From JAQUTK01 sp963677415 (GTDB lineage Bacteria; Bacteroidota; Bacteroidia; Bacteroidales; JAQUTK01), in the NCBI GenBank assembly GCA_963677415.2, contig CAXXFJ010000014.1, positions 50,498 through 114,497 of the forward strand: a stretch of 64,000 nt of DNA, written 5' to 3'. This document shows positions 45,096 to 55,041 of the stretch, piece after piece. The notes under the pieces are model-generated. The model had not been told where the DNA came from and did no database searches. It saw only the letters and a list, made by a program, of their open reading frames with translations. A program made the position numbers and the translations under genes. How positions within the stretch are numbered: the stretch's first letter is position 1; the number at the start of each line of letters is the position of its first letter.

Positions 45096-45935
45096 ATGGT
45101 AATGGAAAAGAATCAGGAAATGAAGGAGATGGTAAAGCAGAAGTATGCAGAAATTGCTTTGCAGGAGAATGAGACCTCATGTTGTGGTTCGGGTTGTTGT
45201 TCTACCTCTGCAGTAGGATATATTATGAATGAAGATTACAGTATACTGGAAGGCTATAACGCCGATGCGGATTTAGGATTAGGATGCGGACTACCTACTC
45301 AGTTTGCTCATATTAAGAAGGGGGATACAGTTGTTGATCTCGGCTCTGGTGCCGGCAACGATTGTTTTGTAGCTCGTTCCGAGACAGGCGAGCACGGTAG
45401 TGTGATTGGCATCGATTTTACGCCTGAAATGCTTAGCCGAGCGCGTGAAAATGCTTCAAAACGTGGATTTAAAAATGTTCAGTTTCGTGAAGGTGATATA
45501 GAGAATATGCCTGTAGAAGGAAATTCGGTGGATGTCGTTATCAGCAATTGTGTATTGAACTTGCTGCCAGCAAAGGATAAAATATTCAGGGAGATATATC
45601 GGGTTTTAAAGCCTGGAGGGCATTTCTGTATTTCGGATATAGTGCTGGAAGGGGAGCTTCCAAAAGCCTTGTCAGAAGCAGCAGAGATGTACGCAGGCTG
45701 TGTAGCGGGAGCTATCCGAAAAGATCGATATATGAATGAGATATTCAGCGCTGGCTTTCTGCAAGTAAAGGTGGAAAAACAAAAAGCAATACTCATCCCG
45801 GATGAGGTTCTTGCAAAGTTTCTGGATGAGAGTGGGATAGCAAACTTCAAGGCAGGCAATACCGGTATCTTTTCCATTACTGTCACCGGAGTCAAACCTG
45901 CCGGAAGTTGTGGATGTCAACCAGGTTGTTGCTAA
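45096..45935 (+). CDS. arsM: Arsenite S-adenosylmethionine methyltransferase
   Basis: 279 aa. An N-terminal Cys cluster (SCCGSGCCST) precedes the class I SAM fold: DTVVDLGSGAGNDCFVA (motif I), GDIENMPVEGNSVDVVISN, and the FREIYRVLKPGGHFCISD strand. As-binding cysteines are in LGLGCGLPT and MYAGCVAGAI. It ends in CGCQPGCC, another thiol cluster. It methylates As(III) to methylated arsenicals. It starts 6 bp after arsP. A second ATG six bases downstream is possible. Confidence 0.95.
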   Translation: MVMEKNQEMKEMVKQKYAEIALQENETSCCGSGCCSTSAVGYIMNEDYSILEGYNADADLGLGCGLPTQFAHIKKGDTVVDLGSGAGNDCFVARSETGEHGSVIGIDFTPEMLSRARENASKRGFKNVQFREGDIENMPVEGNSVDVVISNCVLNLLPAKDKIFREIYRVLKPGGHFCISDIVLEGELPKALSEAAEMYAGCVAGAIRKDRYMNEIFSAGFLQVKVEKQKAILIPDEVLAKFLDESGIANFKAGNTGIFSITVTGVKPAGSCGCQPGCC

Positions 45936-46013
45936 ACGTTTTTGAAATCATTTCTGTTCTTCAGCATTTTTGGTCTGAAAAGCAGGTTTGTTTCCTTCCT
46001 TTTCCTGTTCTGA

Positions 46014-46874
46014 TTACAACCATCTTTCTTCCAGCTGCTCTCCACGAACACTGATTTTTATCAGCTTAATAGGTACATTACGCTGTGCCAGTTTGCGTGC
46101 TTCTTCACAAAGACGGAGTAATCCACCACAACAAGGCACTTCCATAATCATCACTGTCAAGGTATTGATTCCACCCTCATCAATCATTGCTGTGAGCTTC
46201 TCCAGATACTTGTTCTGGTCGTGATCCAACTTTGGACAGGCAATGGCAAGACGCTTTTCCTTCAGATAGGTAGTATGGAAATTGCCAATGGAATATGCGG
46301 CACAATCAGCTGCGACAAGCAAATCTGCACCTTTCAGATAAGGTGCGGTAGGAGAGAGCAGGTGCAGCTGCACCGGCCATTGCTGCAGTTCGCTTCCTTG
46401 CTGAATGCTTTCAGTAGATGGTTTGTTTTGTACGCTTTGTTGATGTGGCGCAAAACTCATAGTTCTGCTACCCGGACAACCTCCGCCACCTGCCTGTTGA
46501 TGTACGACAGATACCGGACGGAAGGGAGGCACACGGAGATTCCTGTTTTTCAATACACTTACTGCTTCTTGCAGTAGATCTGATTGATCGTGCTCAAATA
46601 AATGTTTGAGATGTGCCTGGATTACCTTCTCACCTTTGGGTATCAGACGCTCCATCACAGCACATTCATCATATACTTCAGCTTCCCGCTCTTCAAGTGA
46701 AATGGCACCCACCGGACATTCACCTATACAAGCACCCAAGCCATCACAGTAGAGTTCGCTTACTATCGTAGCTTTGTCATTGATCAACTGAAGTGCTCCT
46801 TCATGACATCCTTTCACGCATTGTCCACATCCGTTGCAGAGTGCTTCATCAATCTTAATAATCGTACGTTTCAT
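46014..46874 (-). CDS. Two-[4Fe-4S] ferredoxin-domain protein
   Basis: 286 aa from the ATG at 46874 (MKRTIIKIDEALC); a longer frame starts at 46910 but the start here fits the ferredoxin domain. The first cluster is CNGCGQCVKGC and the second is CDGLGACIGECP (about residues 12-60). The C-terminal part (about 170-286) has VAADCAAYSIG, ACPKLDHDQNKY and a VPCCGG motif near the end, so further cysteines may bind a cluster. The role is unknown. It is convergent with arsM and has no clear metabolic partner in the window. Confidence 0.85.
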   Translation of the reverse strand: MKRTIIKIDEALCNGCGQCVKGCHEGALQLINDKATIVSELYCDGLGACIGECPVGAISLEEREAEVYDECAVMERLIPKGEKVIQAHLKHLFEHDQSDLLQEAVSVLKNRNLRVPPFRPVSVVHQQAGGGGCPGSRTMSFAPHQQSVQNKPSTESIQQGSELQQWPVQLHLLSPTAPYLKGADLLVAADCAAYSIGNFHTTYLKEKRLAIACPKLDHDQNKYLEKLTAMIDEGGINTLTVMIMEVPCCGGLLRLCEEARKLAQRNVPIKLIKISVRGEQLEERWL

Positions 46875-47068
46875 ATCTGTTTTCTCTATTTGTTTAGGCA
46901 AAGATCGCAACTTTACCGGAACTAAACTGTATCATTTGTTACAACTCACAAACTATTTTTCATTTTATCTGCTTGCTAAAAAAGAAAGGACAATGATTGA
47001 AGTGTAAGAAGAACATATTAAATATCATTAATGCGAATACTGAATGCCGCTTTTCTCAATATTTAGTT

Positions 47069-47076
47069 TACATTTG
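47069..47076 (+). promoter_or_regulatory. -7 box before GH92 gene
   Basis: TACATTTG matches TAnnTTTG. It gives a leader of about 45 nt before the ATG at 47129. No -33 TTTG. Confidence 0.45.
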
Positions 47077-47128
47077 AAAGATTTTTCGTGTGAAAACGAA
47101 CAGTCAATAAATATAACCGATCAAATCC

Positions 47129-49396
47129 ATGAAAAGAATCACTTTATATAGAATGCTCTTCCTGACAGCTGTTCTGTGCTATGCTGTTAGTATTCAGAAA
47201 GTTGGTGCAACTAATTCTCCGGTGGATTACGTCAATCCTTATATGGGTAATATCAGTCACCTACTTGTACCTACCTATCCGACGGTTCATCTTCCAAATA
47301 GTATTTTGCGCATTTATCCGGAAAGAAATGATTTCACTTCAGACTTGGTGCGTGGACTTCCTCTTGTAGTAACTAGTCACAGGGGGAGTTCTGCTTTTAG
47401 TATAAGTCCGGTTGCGGCTACCGCAGAGTCTCTGATTCCGGTGAAGTCATATTCGTATGACAACGAAAAGATTACTCCCTATCGCTATTCGGTTTATCTG
47501 GATGAAGAGGATGTGAGCGTAGATTTTGCACCTTCCTATCAGTCTGCCGTGTATAACCTGACTTTTGCCAAAGAAAGCGGTAATCAGTTAGTCATTCAGA
47601 CGCGCAACGGCAAACTGGAGTCGAACGGAAAAGGAGTATCCGGCTACCAGCTGATTGATGGAGCTACAAAGGTGTATATGTATCTTGAGACAGAGCAAAT
47701 ACCAGTAAATACGGGAGTGCTTCGCAACGGAAAGGTAGAGATCAAGAGTACTTCGGTTGAGGGGCAAAACAGTGCGATGGTTCTTAGCTTTTACAGCAAA
47801 CAGGTTCGCTTGCGCTACGGCATTTCATTTATCAGTTGCGAACAGGCAAAAATGAATCTGCGTAGAGAAATAAACAGCTATTCTGTGAATGAGATTGCCC
47901 AAAAAGGACGGGATCGCTGGAATGAGGTACTTGGGAAAATTGCTGTGCAAGGTGATGATGAAAATAACAAAGTAGTATTTTACACCTCATTATATCGTGT
48001 CTATGAACGCATGGTCAATATTTCTGAAGATGGACGCTACTATAGTGCCACAGACGGAAAGGTACACGATGATGAGGGAACACCTTTCTTTGTAGATGAT
48101 TGGATCTGGGATACCTACCGGGCTGCTCATCCGCTACGTGTGCTGATTGACTCGGAGATAGAAAAGTCTATGATCAGTTCGTATATCCGTATGGCTCAAC
48201 AAGCTCCTGATGGCTGGATGCCAACCTTTCCTGAGATCATGGGCGATACATACCGGATGAATGGTAATCATGCCGTAGCTGTGGTTTGGGATGCTTATTG
48301 TAAGGGGCTGAGAGGCTTTGATCTTGAGGCAGCATACAAGGCATGCAAGGGAGCGATTATGGAGAAATCCATGATCCCGTGGACCAAGACTCCTGCTACC
48401 GAACTGGATGCTTTTTACAAAGAAAAGGGATACTTTCCTGCTTTGAAACCGGGAGAGAAGGAATCTGTCAAGGAGGTTTCCGGATGGGAGAAGCGGCAGC
48501 CTGTAGCGGTTACTTTGGGCGCTTGCTTTGATGACTTTTGTTTGTCGCAGATTGCCAAGGAGCTGAAGAAAGAGGATGATTATGCCTATTTCCTGAAACG
48601 TTCCTATAATTACCGGAATATTTATAATGCGGAGACGGGTTTCTTTCATCCGAAAGATGCGGAGGGCAATTTTATCACGCCATTCGACTATCGTTTTTCC
48701 GGAGGAGTAGGAGCACGGGATTATTACGATGAGAATAATGGGTGGTTGTATCGTTGGGATGTGCAGCACAATCCGGCGGATCTGATTCGCTTGATGGGCT
48801 CTCCTGAGAAGTTTGTAAAGAACCTGGATCAGACGTTTCGTGAGCCATTGGGAAAGAGTAAGTATGATTTCTTTTCGCAATTGCCGGATCATACGGGCAA
48901 CGTAGGCCAATTTTCTATGGCCAATGAACCTGCATTGCATGTTGCTTATCTGTATACATATGCCGGTCAGCCCTGGAAGACACAGAAAAGGATCAGACAA
49001 CTGCTCAAAGAGTGGTTTCGCAATGATCTGATGGGTGTGCCCGGCGATGAAGATGGCGGTGGTATGTCAGCATTTGTGGTCTTCTCTTCGATAGGCTTTT
49101 ATCCTGTTAATCCGGGTTCGCCGAACTATATAATAGGCAGTCCGTTGTTCAAAAACGTGAAGATGAAGCTTAGCAACGGCAATGTGTTTGAAATAGAAGC
49201 AAAGAATTGTTCGGACGATGCTAAATATATCCAGTCCGCCACGCTCAACGGGAAAGAGTGGAACAAAGCATGGTTTTCACACGAGGATATAGTCAATGGT
49301 GGCAAATTGGTACTTGTGATGGGCAATAAAGCGAATGTAAATTGGGCATCTTCATTGGATAATGTGCCTCCTTCCGCAGAGTTACCAATTAAATGA
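47129..49396 (+). CDS. Secreted GH92 alpha-mannosidase-like enzyme
   Basis: 755 aa with a signal peptide (residues 1-28, ending KVGA). The N-terminal beta-sandwich leads into the (alpha/alpha)6 domain. Family motifs are present: FVDDWIWDTYRAAHPL, APDGWMPTFPEIMGD, ANEPALHVAYLYTYAGQPW and the catalytic-acid region GVPGDEDGGGMSAFVVFSSIGF. GH92 enzymes are Ca2+-dependent inverting exo-alpha-mannosidases. The first 150 residues are less typical than in known enzymes, so the linkage is not assigned. It follows no visible regulator. Confidence 0.9.
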   Translation: MKRITLYRMLFLTAVLCYAVSIQKVGATNSPVDYVNPYMGNISHLLVPTYPTVHLPNSILRIYPERNDFTSDLVRGLPLVVTSHRGSSAFSISPVAATAESLIPVKSYSYDNEKITPYRYSVYLDEEDVSVDFAPSYQSAVYNLTFAKESGNQLVIQTRNGKLESNGKGVSGYQLIDGATKVYMYLETEQIPVNTGVLRNGKVEIKSTSVEGQNSAMVLSFYSKQVRLRYGISFISCEQAKMNLRREINSYSVNEIAQKGRDRWNEVLGKIAVQGDDENNKVVFYTSLYRVYERMVNISEDGRYYSATDGKVHDDEGTPFFVDDWIWDTYRAAHPLRVLIDSEIEKSMISSYIRMAQQAPDGWMPTFPEIMGDTYRMNGNHAVAVVWDAYCKGLRGFDLEAAYKACKGAIMEKSMIPWTKTPATELDAFYKEKGYFPALKPGEKESVKEVSGWEKRQPVAVTLGACFDDFCLSQIAKELKKEDDYAYFLKRSYNYRNIYNAETGFFHPKDAEGNFITPFDYRFSGGVGARDYYDENNGWLYRWDVQHNPADLIRLMGSPEKFVKNLDQTFREPLGKSKYDFFSQLPDHTGNVGQFSMANEPALHVAYLYTYAGQPWKTQKRIRQLLKEWFRNDLMGVPGDEDGGGMSAFVVFSSIGFYPVNPGSPNYIIGSPLFKNVKMKLSNGNVFEIEAKNCSDDAKYIQSATLNGKEWNKAWFSHEDIVNGGKLVLVMGNKANVNWASSLDNVPPSAELPIK

Positions 49397-49554
49397 AATG
49401 GTTGATACAGTGATAAAAAACGATTAAAGCTGGTAGAAGAGTGGATATGGATGAATATGGAAGTGAAAGAAATAATTAGAATGTGATAAAACGGATAAAA
49501 CAGCGTCCTGACAGACATCTGTTTTATAAACTTAACAAAGAACTTTGAATCAGG

Positions 49555-50388
49555 ATGAAACTTACAGTATTAGTAGATAATCGCGCAAGCGATATGATGT
49601 TGGAAACGGAACATGGTTTGTCAATCTATGTTGAAACCGAGGGGTGTAAATGTCTTCTGGATACAGGAGACACAGATCTCTTTATCCGTAACGCGGCAAA
49701 GCTTGGCGTCGACCTCGCAGATGTCGATTATGTGTTTATATCACACGGGCATTCCGACCATCTTGGGGGATTGCCCTATTTTTTGACTATTAATTCAAAG
49801 GCGAAAATCATTATCTCCTCGCACGCGCTGAGTCAGCATTTCTTTTCCCGGCGCACCGGGTTTAGGGAAATAGGAGTCAACTTCGATATATCCAACTACA
49901 AAGATCGTTTCGTTTTTATCAAACGGGAAGCTATCTTCATGAATGGAAATATTCGCGTGTTATCTGTTGATAGTGATAGGTATGCTTCTCCAAAGGGGAA
50001 TTCAACACTGTATAAAGAGTGTGGAAAGGGTGTAGAACAGGATGACTTTAACCATGAAATAATCGTTTTCTTTCCGGAAGACGGGGGACTTGTCTTCACG
50101 GGTTGCGGACATAAAGGACTGCTGAATATTCTGGATACAGTGAAGGAAAAGACTATTTATCAAGTAAAAAATGTGATCGGTGGATTTCATCTTCTGGACA
50201 ATAAGGGAACTCATCTGTTTGAAGATTCAAATGACCTGAATGATATTGCGGATGTGATACTGACTGAGTATAAGAATACCAAACTTTTCTGTGGTCATTG
50301 CACCGGAGAGCTTGCTTACTCTATATTGAAAGGCAGATTAGGAGATCAATTAGCTCCTTTCTATACAGGATTTACAATCGTGTTATAA
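49555..50388 (+). CDS. Metallo-beta-lactamase-fold hydrolase
   Basis: 277 aa, cytoplasmic. The metal motif is FISHGHSDHLGGL, with GCGHKGLLNIL and LFCGHCTGE as the later ligands. The overall layout matches the group often called 7,8-dihydropterin-6-methyl-4-(beta-D-ribofuranosyl)-aminobenzene-5'-phosphate synthase-like proteins. That name comes from an archaeal relative and may not apply here. It is 158 bp after the GH92 gene. A terminator follows at 50427. Confidence 0.83.
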   Translation: MKLTVLVDNRASDMMLETEHGLSIYVETEGCKCLLDTGDTDLFIRNAAKLGVDLADVDYVFISHGHSDHLGGLPYFLTINSKAKIIISSHALSQHFFSRRTGFREIGVNFDISNYKDRFVFIKREAIFMNGNIRVLSVDSDRYASPKGNSTLYKECGKGVEQDDFNHEIIVFFPEDGGLVFTGCGHKGLLNILDTVKEKTIYQVKNVIGGFHLLDNKGTHLFEDSNDLNDIADVILTEYKNTKLFCGHCTGELAYSILKGRLGDQLAPFYTGFTIVL

Positions 50389-50426
50389 ATTAGTACCTGG
50401 AAGATATTAGGTACGAAGATGAGATT

Positions 50427-50450
50427 AACCGCCGCATATAGCAGGCGGTT
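50427..50450 (+). terminator. Terminator after MBL hydrolase
   Basis: AACCGCC (50427-50433), a 10-nt loop, GGCGGTT (50444-50450) and a T-rich tail (GATCTTTTT). Confidence 0.8.
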
Positions 50451-50601
50451 GATCTTTTTATATTTCAACGGCTTCTTTACACAAAAAGATCGAGATACGA
50501 AGATAATTCCTTGATCAACATATAAACAATGCAACACGACAACTTCGTCTTTATTTAATAAAGTCGGCTTGCTTTCATTTTCAGAAAATTATAGCCTCGT
50601 T

Positions 50602-52041
50602 TTATTTCCCCGGTGCAGCATATTTCTTTGAGGCATCGTCCAGTACAAGAATCCAGTCAATTGTTTCTCCCGGATTGGGGGATATAAATGTCTGTTCTTT
50701 TTCATTTGTATAGAACCCTGCTGAGGTTGCCTTGCCGTTGCGCGGGTTATACCACCATGCTTTAATCTTATTGCCTTTGATAACACTCATGCGAACTGTA
50801 AACTTGCGTCCAACGGGTGCATAAATCATGGCGTATGTTCCTTCCTGATCTTTTGTAGCTACAAAACGATAACGACCTGCACCTGGTACCGAAGTTGGCA
50901 CACGGTCTGTCACAATCACTTCATCGGTGGCTGGTACTCGAGTGAAATAGGGGCGTGACTCCATCAGTTTTCGCCCGAAGATCATTTCAGAGGCACCAGG
51001 TTGTTGGATTGCATCCTGCCAGGAGAGTAACGGATTGTTTTTCGGTTCGCGTTTATTAGGATCATACATTTGCCAGACAGAATGGTGCCCGTAAGTGTGT
51101 CCGAATGCTCCGTTAAAGAGATCCCAGTACATAGGCCGACGGATGTCTGTGGAAATGGAGTGACCAAACTGACCGGCGTTAAACTTTATCGGATGATCCT
51201 CATAAAGTGGTTCACCATCGATCACAGGCTTGATGGGTGTTCGGTTATAGTCTTTCAGCGTATTTCCATATGAGTCATATTCTGTCTCGTGACCGTTTTG
51301 TCTCATGTTGAAGTCAAGCCACTCATCGTTATGAAAATATTCAGCTGAACCTCTCCATCCGGTGGGGTGGAACGTTTTCAGGTGAGTGTCTCCATCCCCC
51401 TTTTCCAGTCCGCGAGCCATGGCACGGATTACATTCTTTAGATTCTCATTCTCCACGTTGCGGTCTCCACCCAGAATCCAGATCACCTGTGCGTCCTTGT
51501 ATCGTTTTCCCAGAAACTCTCCATAGACTTCAGCACTTCGTGTGTCAAACAAAGGTTTGTCTCCATCGTGCCAGTAAGTGCCCCAGGTAGGAAGAAATCC
51601 AATATAAAGTCCCAGATCATTTGCTGTTTTTACCACATAATCGACATGATCCCAATAATCATTATCCGCACCTTCCTTCGTCGCAGGTATCTCCGGATTC
51701 TTGTTTGTAAAAGGAAGAAATCCGTATGCATTGGGTTCTTCCAACCCATTCATTTCGGCTATTGCCACAGCCTGTATAACGGTAAATCCTTTTTTTGCAC
51801 GATCTTCCAGATACAGTTTGGCCTCTTCCCTGTTTAATCTGTGAAACAGTTCCCAGGCGGTATCGCCCAGGTAAAAGAACGGAGTGCCGTCCGCGTATTG
51901 CAAGAAACGGTGATTGTCGGATACCTTTAGTTTGGAGGAGAGAAAGTCACGTTGTGATTTTGGTGCGCAGCTACTATATGCAGTAGTGACTATTGCTGAT
52001 AAGCAAATTAAAGCGCATAATGTGATAAGTTTTCTTTTCAT
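50602..52041 (-). CDS. GH140-like (DUF4038) lipoprotein, apiosidase-type fold
   Basis: 479 aa from the ATG at 52041. Upstream in-frame codons would hide the lipobox (TTAYSSC). The DUF4038 TIM barrel begins LQYADGTPFFYLGDTAWELFHRL. Conserved acids are in VIWILGGDRNVEN and KPVIDGEPLYEDHP, where GH140 enzymes carry their catalytic Asp and Glu. The C-terminal putative collagen-binding (beta) domain runs about 390-479 (FTVRMSVIKGNKIKAWW). GH140 members release apiose from rhamnogalacturonan II. Other substrates are possible. Confidence 0.87.
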   Translation of the reverse strand: MKRKLITLCALICLSAIVTTAYSSCAPKSQRDFLSSKLKVSDNHRFLQYADGTPFFYLGDTAWELFHRLNREEAKLYLEDRAKKGFTVIQAVAIAEMNGLEEPNAYGFLPFTNKNPEIPATKEGADNDYWDHVDYVVKTANDLGLYIGFLPTWGTYWHDGDKPLFDTRSAEVYGEFLGKRYKDAQVIWILGGDRNVENENLKNVIRAMARGLEKGDGDTHLKTFHPTGWRGSAEYFHNDEWLDFNMRQNGHETEYDSYGNTLKDYNRTPIKPVIDGEPLYEDHPIKFNAGQFGHSISTDIRRPMYWDLFNGAFGHTYGHHSVWQMYDPNKREPKNNPLLSWQDAIQQPGASEMIFGRKLMESRPYFTRVPATDEVIVTDRVPTSVPGAGRYRFVATKDQEGTYAMIYAPVGRKFTVRMSVIKGNKIKAWWYNPRNGKATSAGFYTNEKEQTFISPNPGETIDWILVLDDASKKYAAPGK

Positions 52042-52182
52042 ATATATAGTCGTTTGATTATAGTCATTAAAGCCTGACACACCTAATTATCGCAAAGGAA
52101 ACCAATTTTTCCATTCATAGGTTCTATATGAGATGTTATTTTAGTTACTTTGTGCCATTAAATAATAGAATCGTTTCGTATA

Positions 52183-53253
52183 ATGAGAAGAGTAGCCTGT
52201 TTTTGTAAGTTCTTATTTTTGTTTTTGTTCATCTTCACACAAATATCTGCTCAGCAGGAGTCTGCTATACCCAAACAGAGCGAGGGCGTTTATGCTTTTC
52301 TCAGACGCAATGGCCGTGAGGGTCAGGTTTATCTCAAAGAGTTTGTGACATTGAATCAAAAGAAGCTGGGTAAGAACCAGACCCTGAAGATGGGAGTGAG
52401 TTATCTCTTACCTGCGTTGAAAGGATCAGCCGCTATATCCAACAAATCAGCCGACAAGTCTGAGAACACCATGAAACAAAGTTCTGGTTCAGGAGAGAGC
52501 ACTCCCAAGAAGATAGGAAGTGTGTACGAACCGCTATTTGGGTCGGAACTGTCGCAGGTACCAGTAAAATCCAATCTGTTGAGAGATGCTTGTTTTTATC
52601 TGGTGAGCGGCCATGGAGGACCTGATCCCGGTGCTATCTGCAAGCTGGATGGCTACGAGTTGCATGAAGATGAATATGCGCATGATGTAACATTGCGACT
52701 GGCGCGCGAACTGATCTCATATGGTGCTCAGGTACGTATCATCATTCAGGATGGGGAGAGTGGAATACGCAACGATCGGTATCTGGGGAATAGTAATAAA
52801 GAGACCTGTATGGGTGATCCGATTCCTTTGAATCAATTACGACGGTTGCAACAAAGGTGCAATATGATTAACGTAAATTATACGACAGATCGCAAGAAAT
52901 ACAACTATTGCCGTTCAATCTTCATTCATGTAGATAGCCGGAATCCGGAGCGTCAGCTGGATGTTTTTTTCTATCATTTTGATGGTTCATCGAAGAGTAT
53001 CCGGCTTGCGGAAACAATGAATAATACCTTTCAGGCAAAATATGAGAAGTATCAGCCCAACCGTGGATTCACAGGGACTTTAGGGCCACGCGACTTATAT
53101 GTCCTGGAATATTCTTATCCACCCGGGGTATTTGTTGAGTTGGGCAATTTTCAGAACAAGAAGGATCAGCAGCGTCTTGTCGTAGGTTACAACAGACAGA
53201 CACTCGCACGTTGGATCTGTGATGGGTTTATCAAAGATCACGCCAAGAAGTAA
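52183..53253 (+). CDS. Secreted N-acetylmuramoyl-L-alanine amidase (Amidase_3)
   Basis: 356 aa with a signal peptide (residues 1-23). Residues about 30-80 have a LysM-like pattern (VYLKEFVTLNQKKLGKNQTLKMGVSYLLP region). The amidase_3 domain (about 140-350) has zinc ligands in LVSGHGGPDPGA, the Glu in YELHEDEYAHDVT, IFIHVDSRN and the catalytic Glu in PPGVFVELGNFQN. It cleaves the lactyl-amide bond in peptidoglycan. The gene is convergent with the DUF4153-like gene, and a repeat lies between them. Confidence 0.9.
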   Translation: MRRVACFCKFLFLFLFIFTQISAQQESAIPKQSEGVYAFLRRNGREGQVYLKEFVTLNQKKLGKNQTLKMGVSYLLPALKGSAAISNKSADKSENTMKQSSGSGESTPKKIGSVYEPLFGSELSQVPVKSNLLRDACFYLVSGHGGPDPGAICKLDGYELHEDEYAHDVTLRLARELISYGAQVRIIIQDGESGIRNDRYLGNSNKETCMGDPIPLNQLRRLQQRCNMINVNYTTDRKKYNYCRSIFIHVDSRNPERQLDVFFYHFDGSSKSIRLAETMNNTFQAKYEKYQPNRGFTGTLGPRDLYVLEYSYPPGVFVELGNFQNKKDQQRLVVGYNRQTLARWICDGFIKDHAKK

Positions 53254-53427
53254 TAATAAGGAATCAACAGCTGAGGATTTGTAAAAGAGTCAACCGTAGT
53301 CAGAGATAAATAATTATGAGTCTACTGAAATCAGAGTTAGAAGAGTAAATGGTCAATCCCATTCAGGGTCCTACACCTTCCATTGTCCTATACAAATGGC
53401 TCTGTCAGCCTGTCCCTTTTCCCTTTT

Positions 53428-53491
53428 CGTTTGACTACTGTGTAACTAGCGTAGCACAGTAGTCGGACGCTACTACCACAGTTGTCAAACG
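53428..53491 (+). repeat. Inverted repeat related to the 21.2-kb tandem repeat
   Basis: CGTTTGACTACTGTG (53428-53442) pairs with CACAGTTGTCAAACG (53477-53491) at 14 of 15 positions. A further unit, CACAGTAGTCGGACGC, is at 53455-53470. These units carry the same core (ACAGT(A/T)GTC) as 21208-21273. Both sites are between convergent genes. Confidence 0.7.
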
Positions 53492-53543
53492 GTGCAGACG
53501 TCCATATGAAAATAAAATGCCTTCAGGTCAACTTGGAATTCGC

Positions 53544-54793
53544 TTAGTGAAAACCAAAGAAAGCGGGCAGCAAGAAGATCACAAATATCGCATAGAGCAG
53601 ATAAACGGGGATGAAGCGAGCTACTGCGTTGTCAACAATCTCCGGTGACTTTTTCTGGAGGTAACACTGAAACAGGCTTTTTGCAATCGATATCAGATGG
53701 ATAAATATCAATGCATTGGACAAGACTACAACTACCCGGTTGGGAGTCAGTCCTTGTTGCAGTCGAATTCCAATGGCATACAGTGCGATACTGTCTGCTG
53801 ATCAGAGCTAATATCGCCAACAGAAAGAGTCGCCATGATATTCCAGTCTCTTGATTTCTCCTTTTCGAGTTCAGATATTGAAAAGATAATTATGGCCATC
53901 ACTCCCAAAAGCATTCCATTAAACATGATCAGTGCATTCCTGTCTTCAGTAATATTATTCGATGCGAAGATAAGAGAGCTGAGGTAAACCAACAGCGAAA
54001 CCAGTACAAATGGCATGAAGACTTTTGCAATGACAGGGGCAATCTTATTCGTGATGTCTGGGTGAATTCGTATCAGATACAAGGTGCCTACCGGAATAGC
54101 AGCCATGCCGAATACAATGACATAGTGGAGGTAGAAATTGCTTAAGTCTATGCCAATGGCTTGAAATAGGCCAAGTGACAGTCCGACTAGTATCGAAGCT
54201 GCCAGCAAGAGCAATCCTCCCATGATGAGAAACTCCCCATTGAAACGGATATATTCCATACGTCTTTGCAGATTCTTATAGTCCAGGGCGATGAAAGACA
54301 GACCGAAGAGTACCCACATAAGCAGTCCAATGTGGATATGAGTCATCGCGATAGAGTCATTGTAACCGGGAGGAGGCAGTAAGTTGGCATAGGTTGCTAT
54401 TCCTCCAATAAGCAAGGCGTATGAGAGCCAGACCCAAAGGTTCTTGATCTTGTTGACATAAAATAGATAGAGTATCATCCCATTAGAAACAATCAATGTG
54501 ATGTTCCTTAAATAGAAAATGTCCGATTTGATGGAATCAACGAAATCAGGAATTTTAACCAGTAGTCCGGTGAGTAGTGCCAGACTAATCACCACATAGA
54601 ATTCGGTCAGGTTGAATTTGCCCGGTTCGCGTTTCTTCTCGTAGGAGAGACGTACCATCCATATATGGACCAGTTCGGTGTCATAGTTTTCTGCTATCTC
54701 TTTGAAAGAGCGTGTAAACCCCGTTTTGTCTTTACGGTAAAGTTCCTCCAGAACTTCCGGTTCGTTGATGTGCTGAACAATCTTGTCTTTCAT
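53544..54793 (-). pseudogene. DUF4153-like membrane protein, frameshifted near its C-terminus
   Basis: The first frame (54793 to about 53823) codes an N-terminal cytoplasmic region and eight or nine membrane helices. After NIMATLS the natural continuation (LAILALIS, then DSIALYAIGIRL, LTPNRVVVVLSNA, DNAVARFIPVY, ending GFFGFH-like before the stop at 53544) is read in two other frames. This implies single-base shifts near 53820 and 53796. The full product would be about 416 aa, resembling DUF4153-type proteins. Both shifts keep the downstream frame open for 83 codons, so they are recent or sequence errors. Confidence 0.75.
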
Positions 54794-54928
54794 TCCAGTA
54801 TGGTTTTAAATTCTTTACTAATAACGAAATAGGACTGTATATTAGTATTTTGTGATCCTTCTTTTGCATACTTTCCTTTGTGAATAATGGACGATTCTCA
54901 TCCGTATTCTTCCCTGTCACGAAGAACT

Positions 54929-54955
54929 TAGACTAATGTGTCGTAAAACCGTACA
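54929..54955 (+). promoter_or_regulatory. 27-bp candidate activator site before GH97 gene
   Basis: Begins AGACTAATGTGTC, then AAAA, ends GTACAA. It matches 34499-34525 (opposite strand) at 23/27 and ends 20 bp before the -7 box TACTTTTG, as at the GH38 promoter. Confidence 0.6.
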
Positions 54956-54975
54956 AATAGTACTGTCAATCTCGA

Positions 54976-54983
54976 TACTTTTG
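54976..54983 (+). promoter_or_regulatory. -7 box of GH97 gene
   Basis: TACTTTTG, 58 bp upstream of the ATG at 55042, with no -33 TTTG. The 27-bp element occupies the -33 region. Confidence 0.6.
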
Positions 54984-55041
54984 CACTATGTAATATGAAT
55001 AACAAGATTATCAATAATCTGTCAACTAATTTCCATACTCC

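Noticed and set aside
40680..45935. ars operon as a mobile element
   Set aside because: No integrase, transposase, direct repeats or attachment site at its borders, and base composition looks like its neighbours.
46014..46874. Ferredoxin-like gene as part of the ars operon
   Set aside because: It is on the opposite strand, convergent with arsM, and has no arsenic-linked motif.
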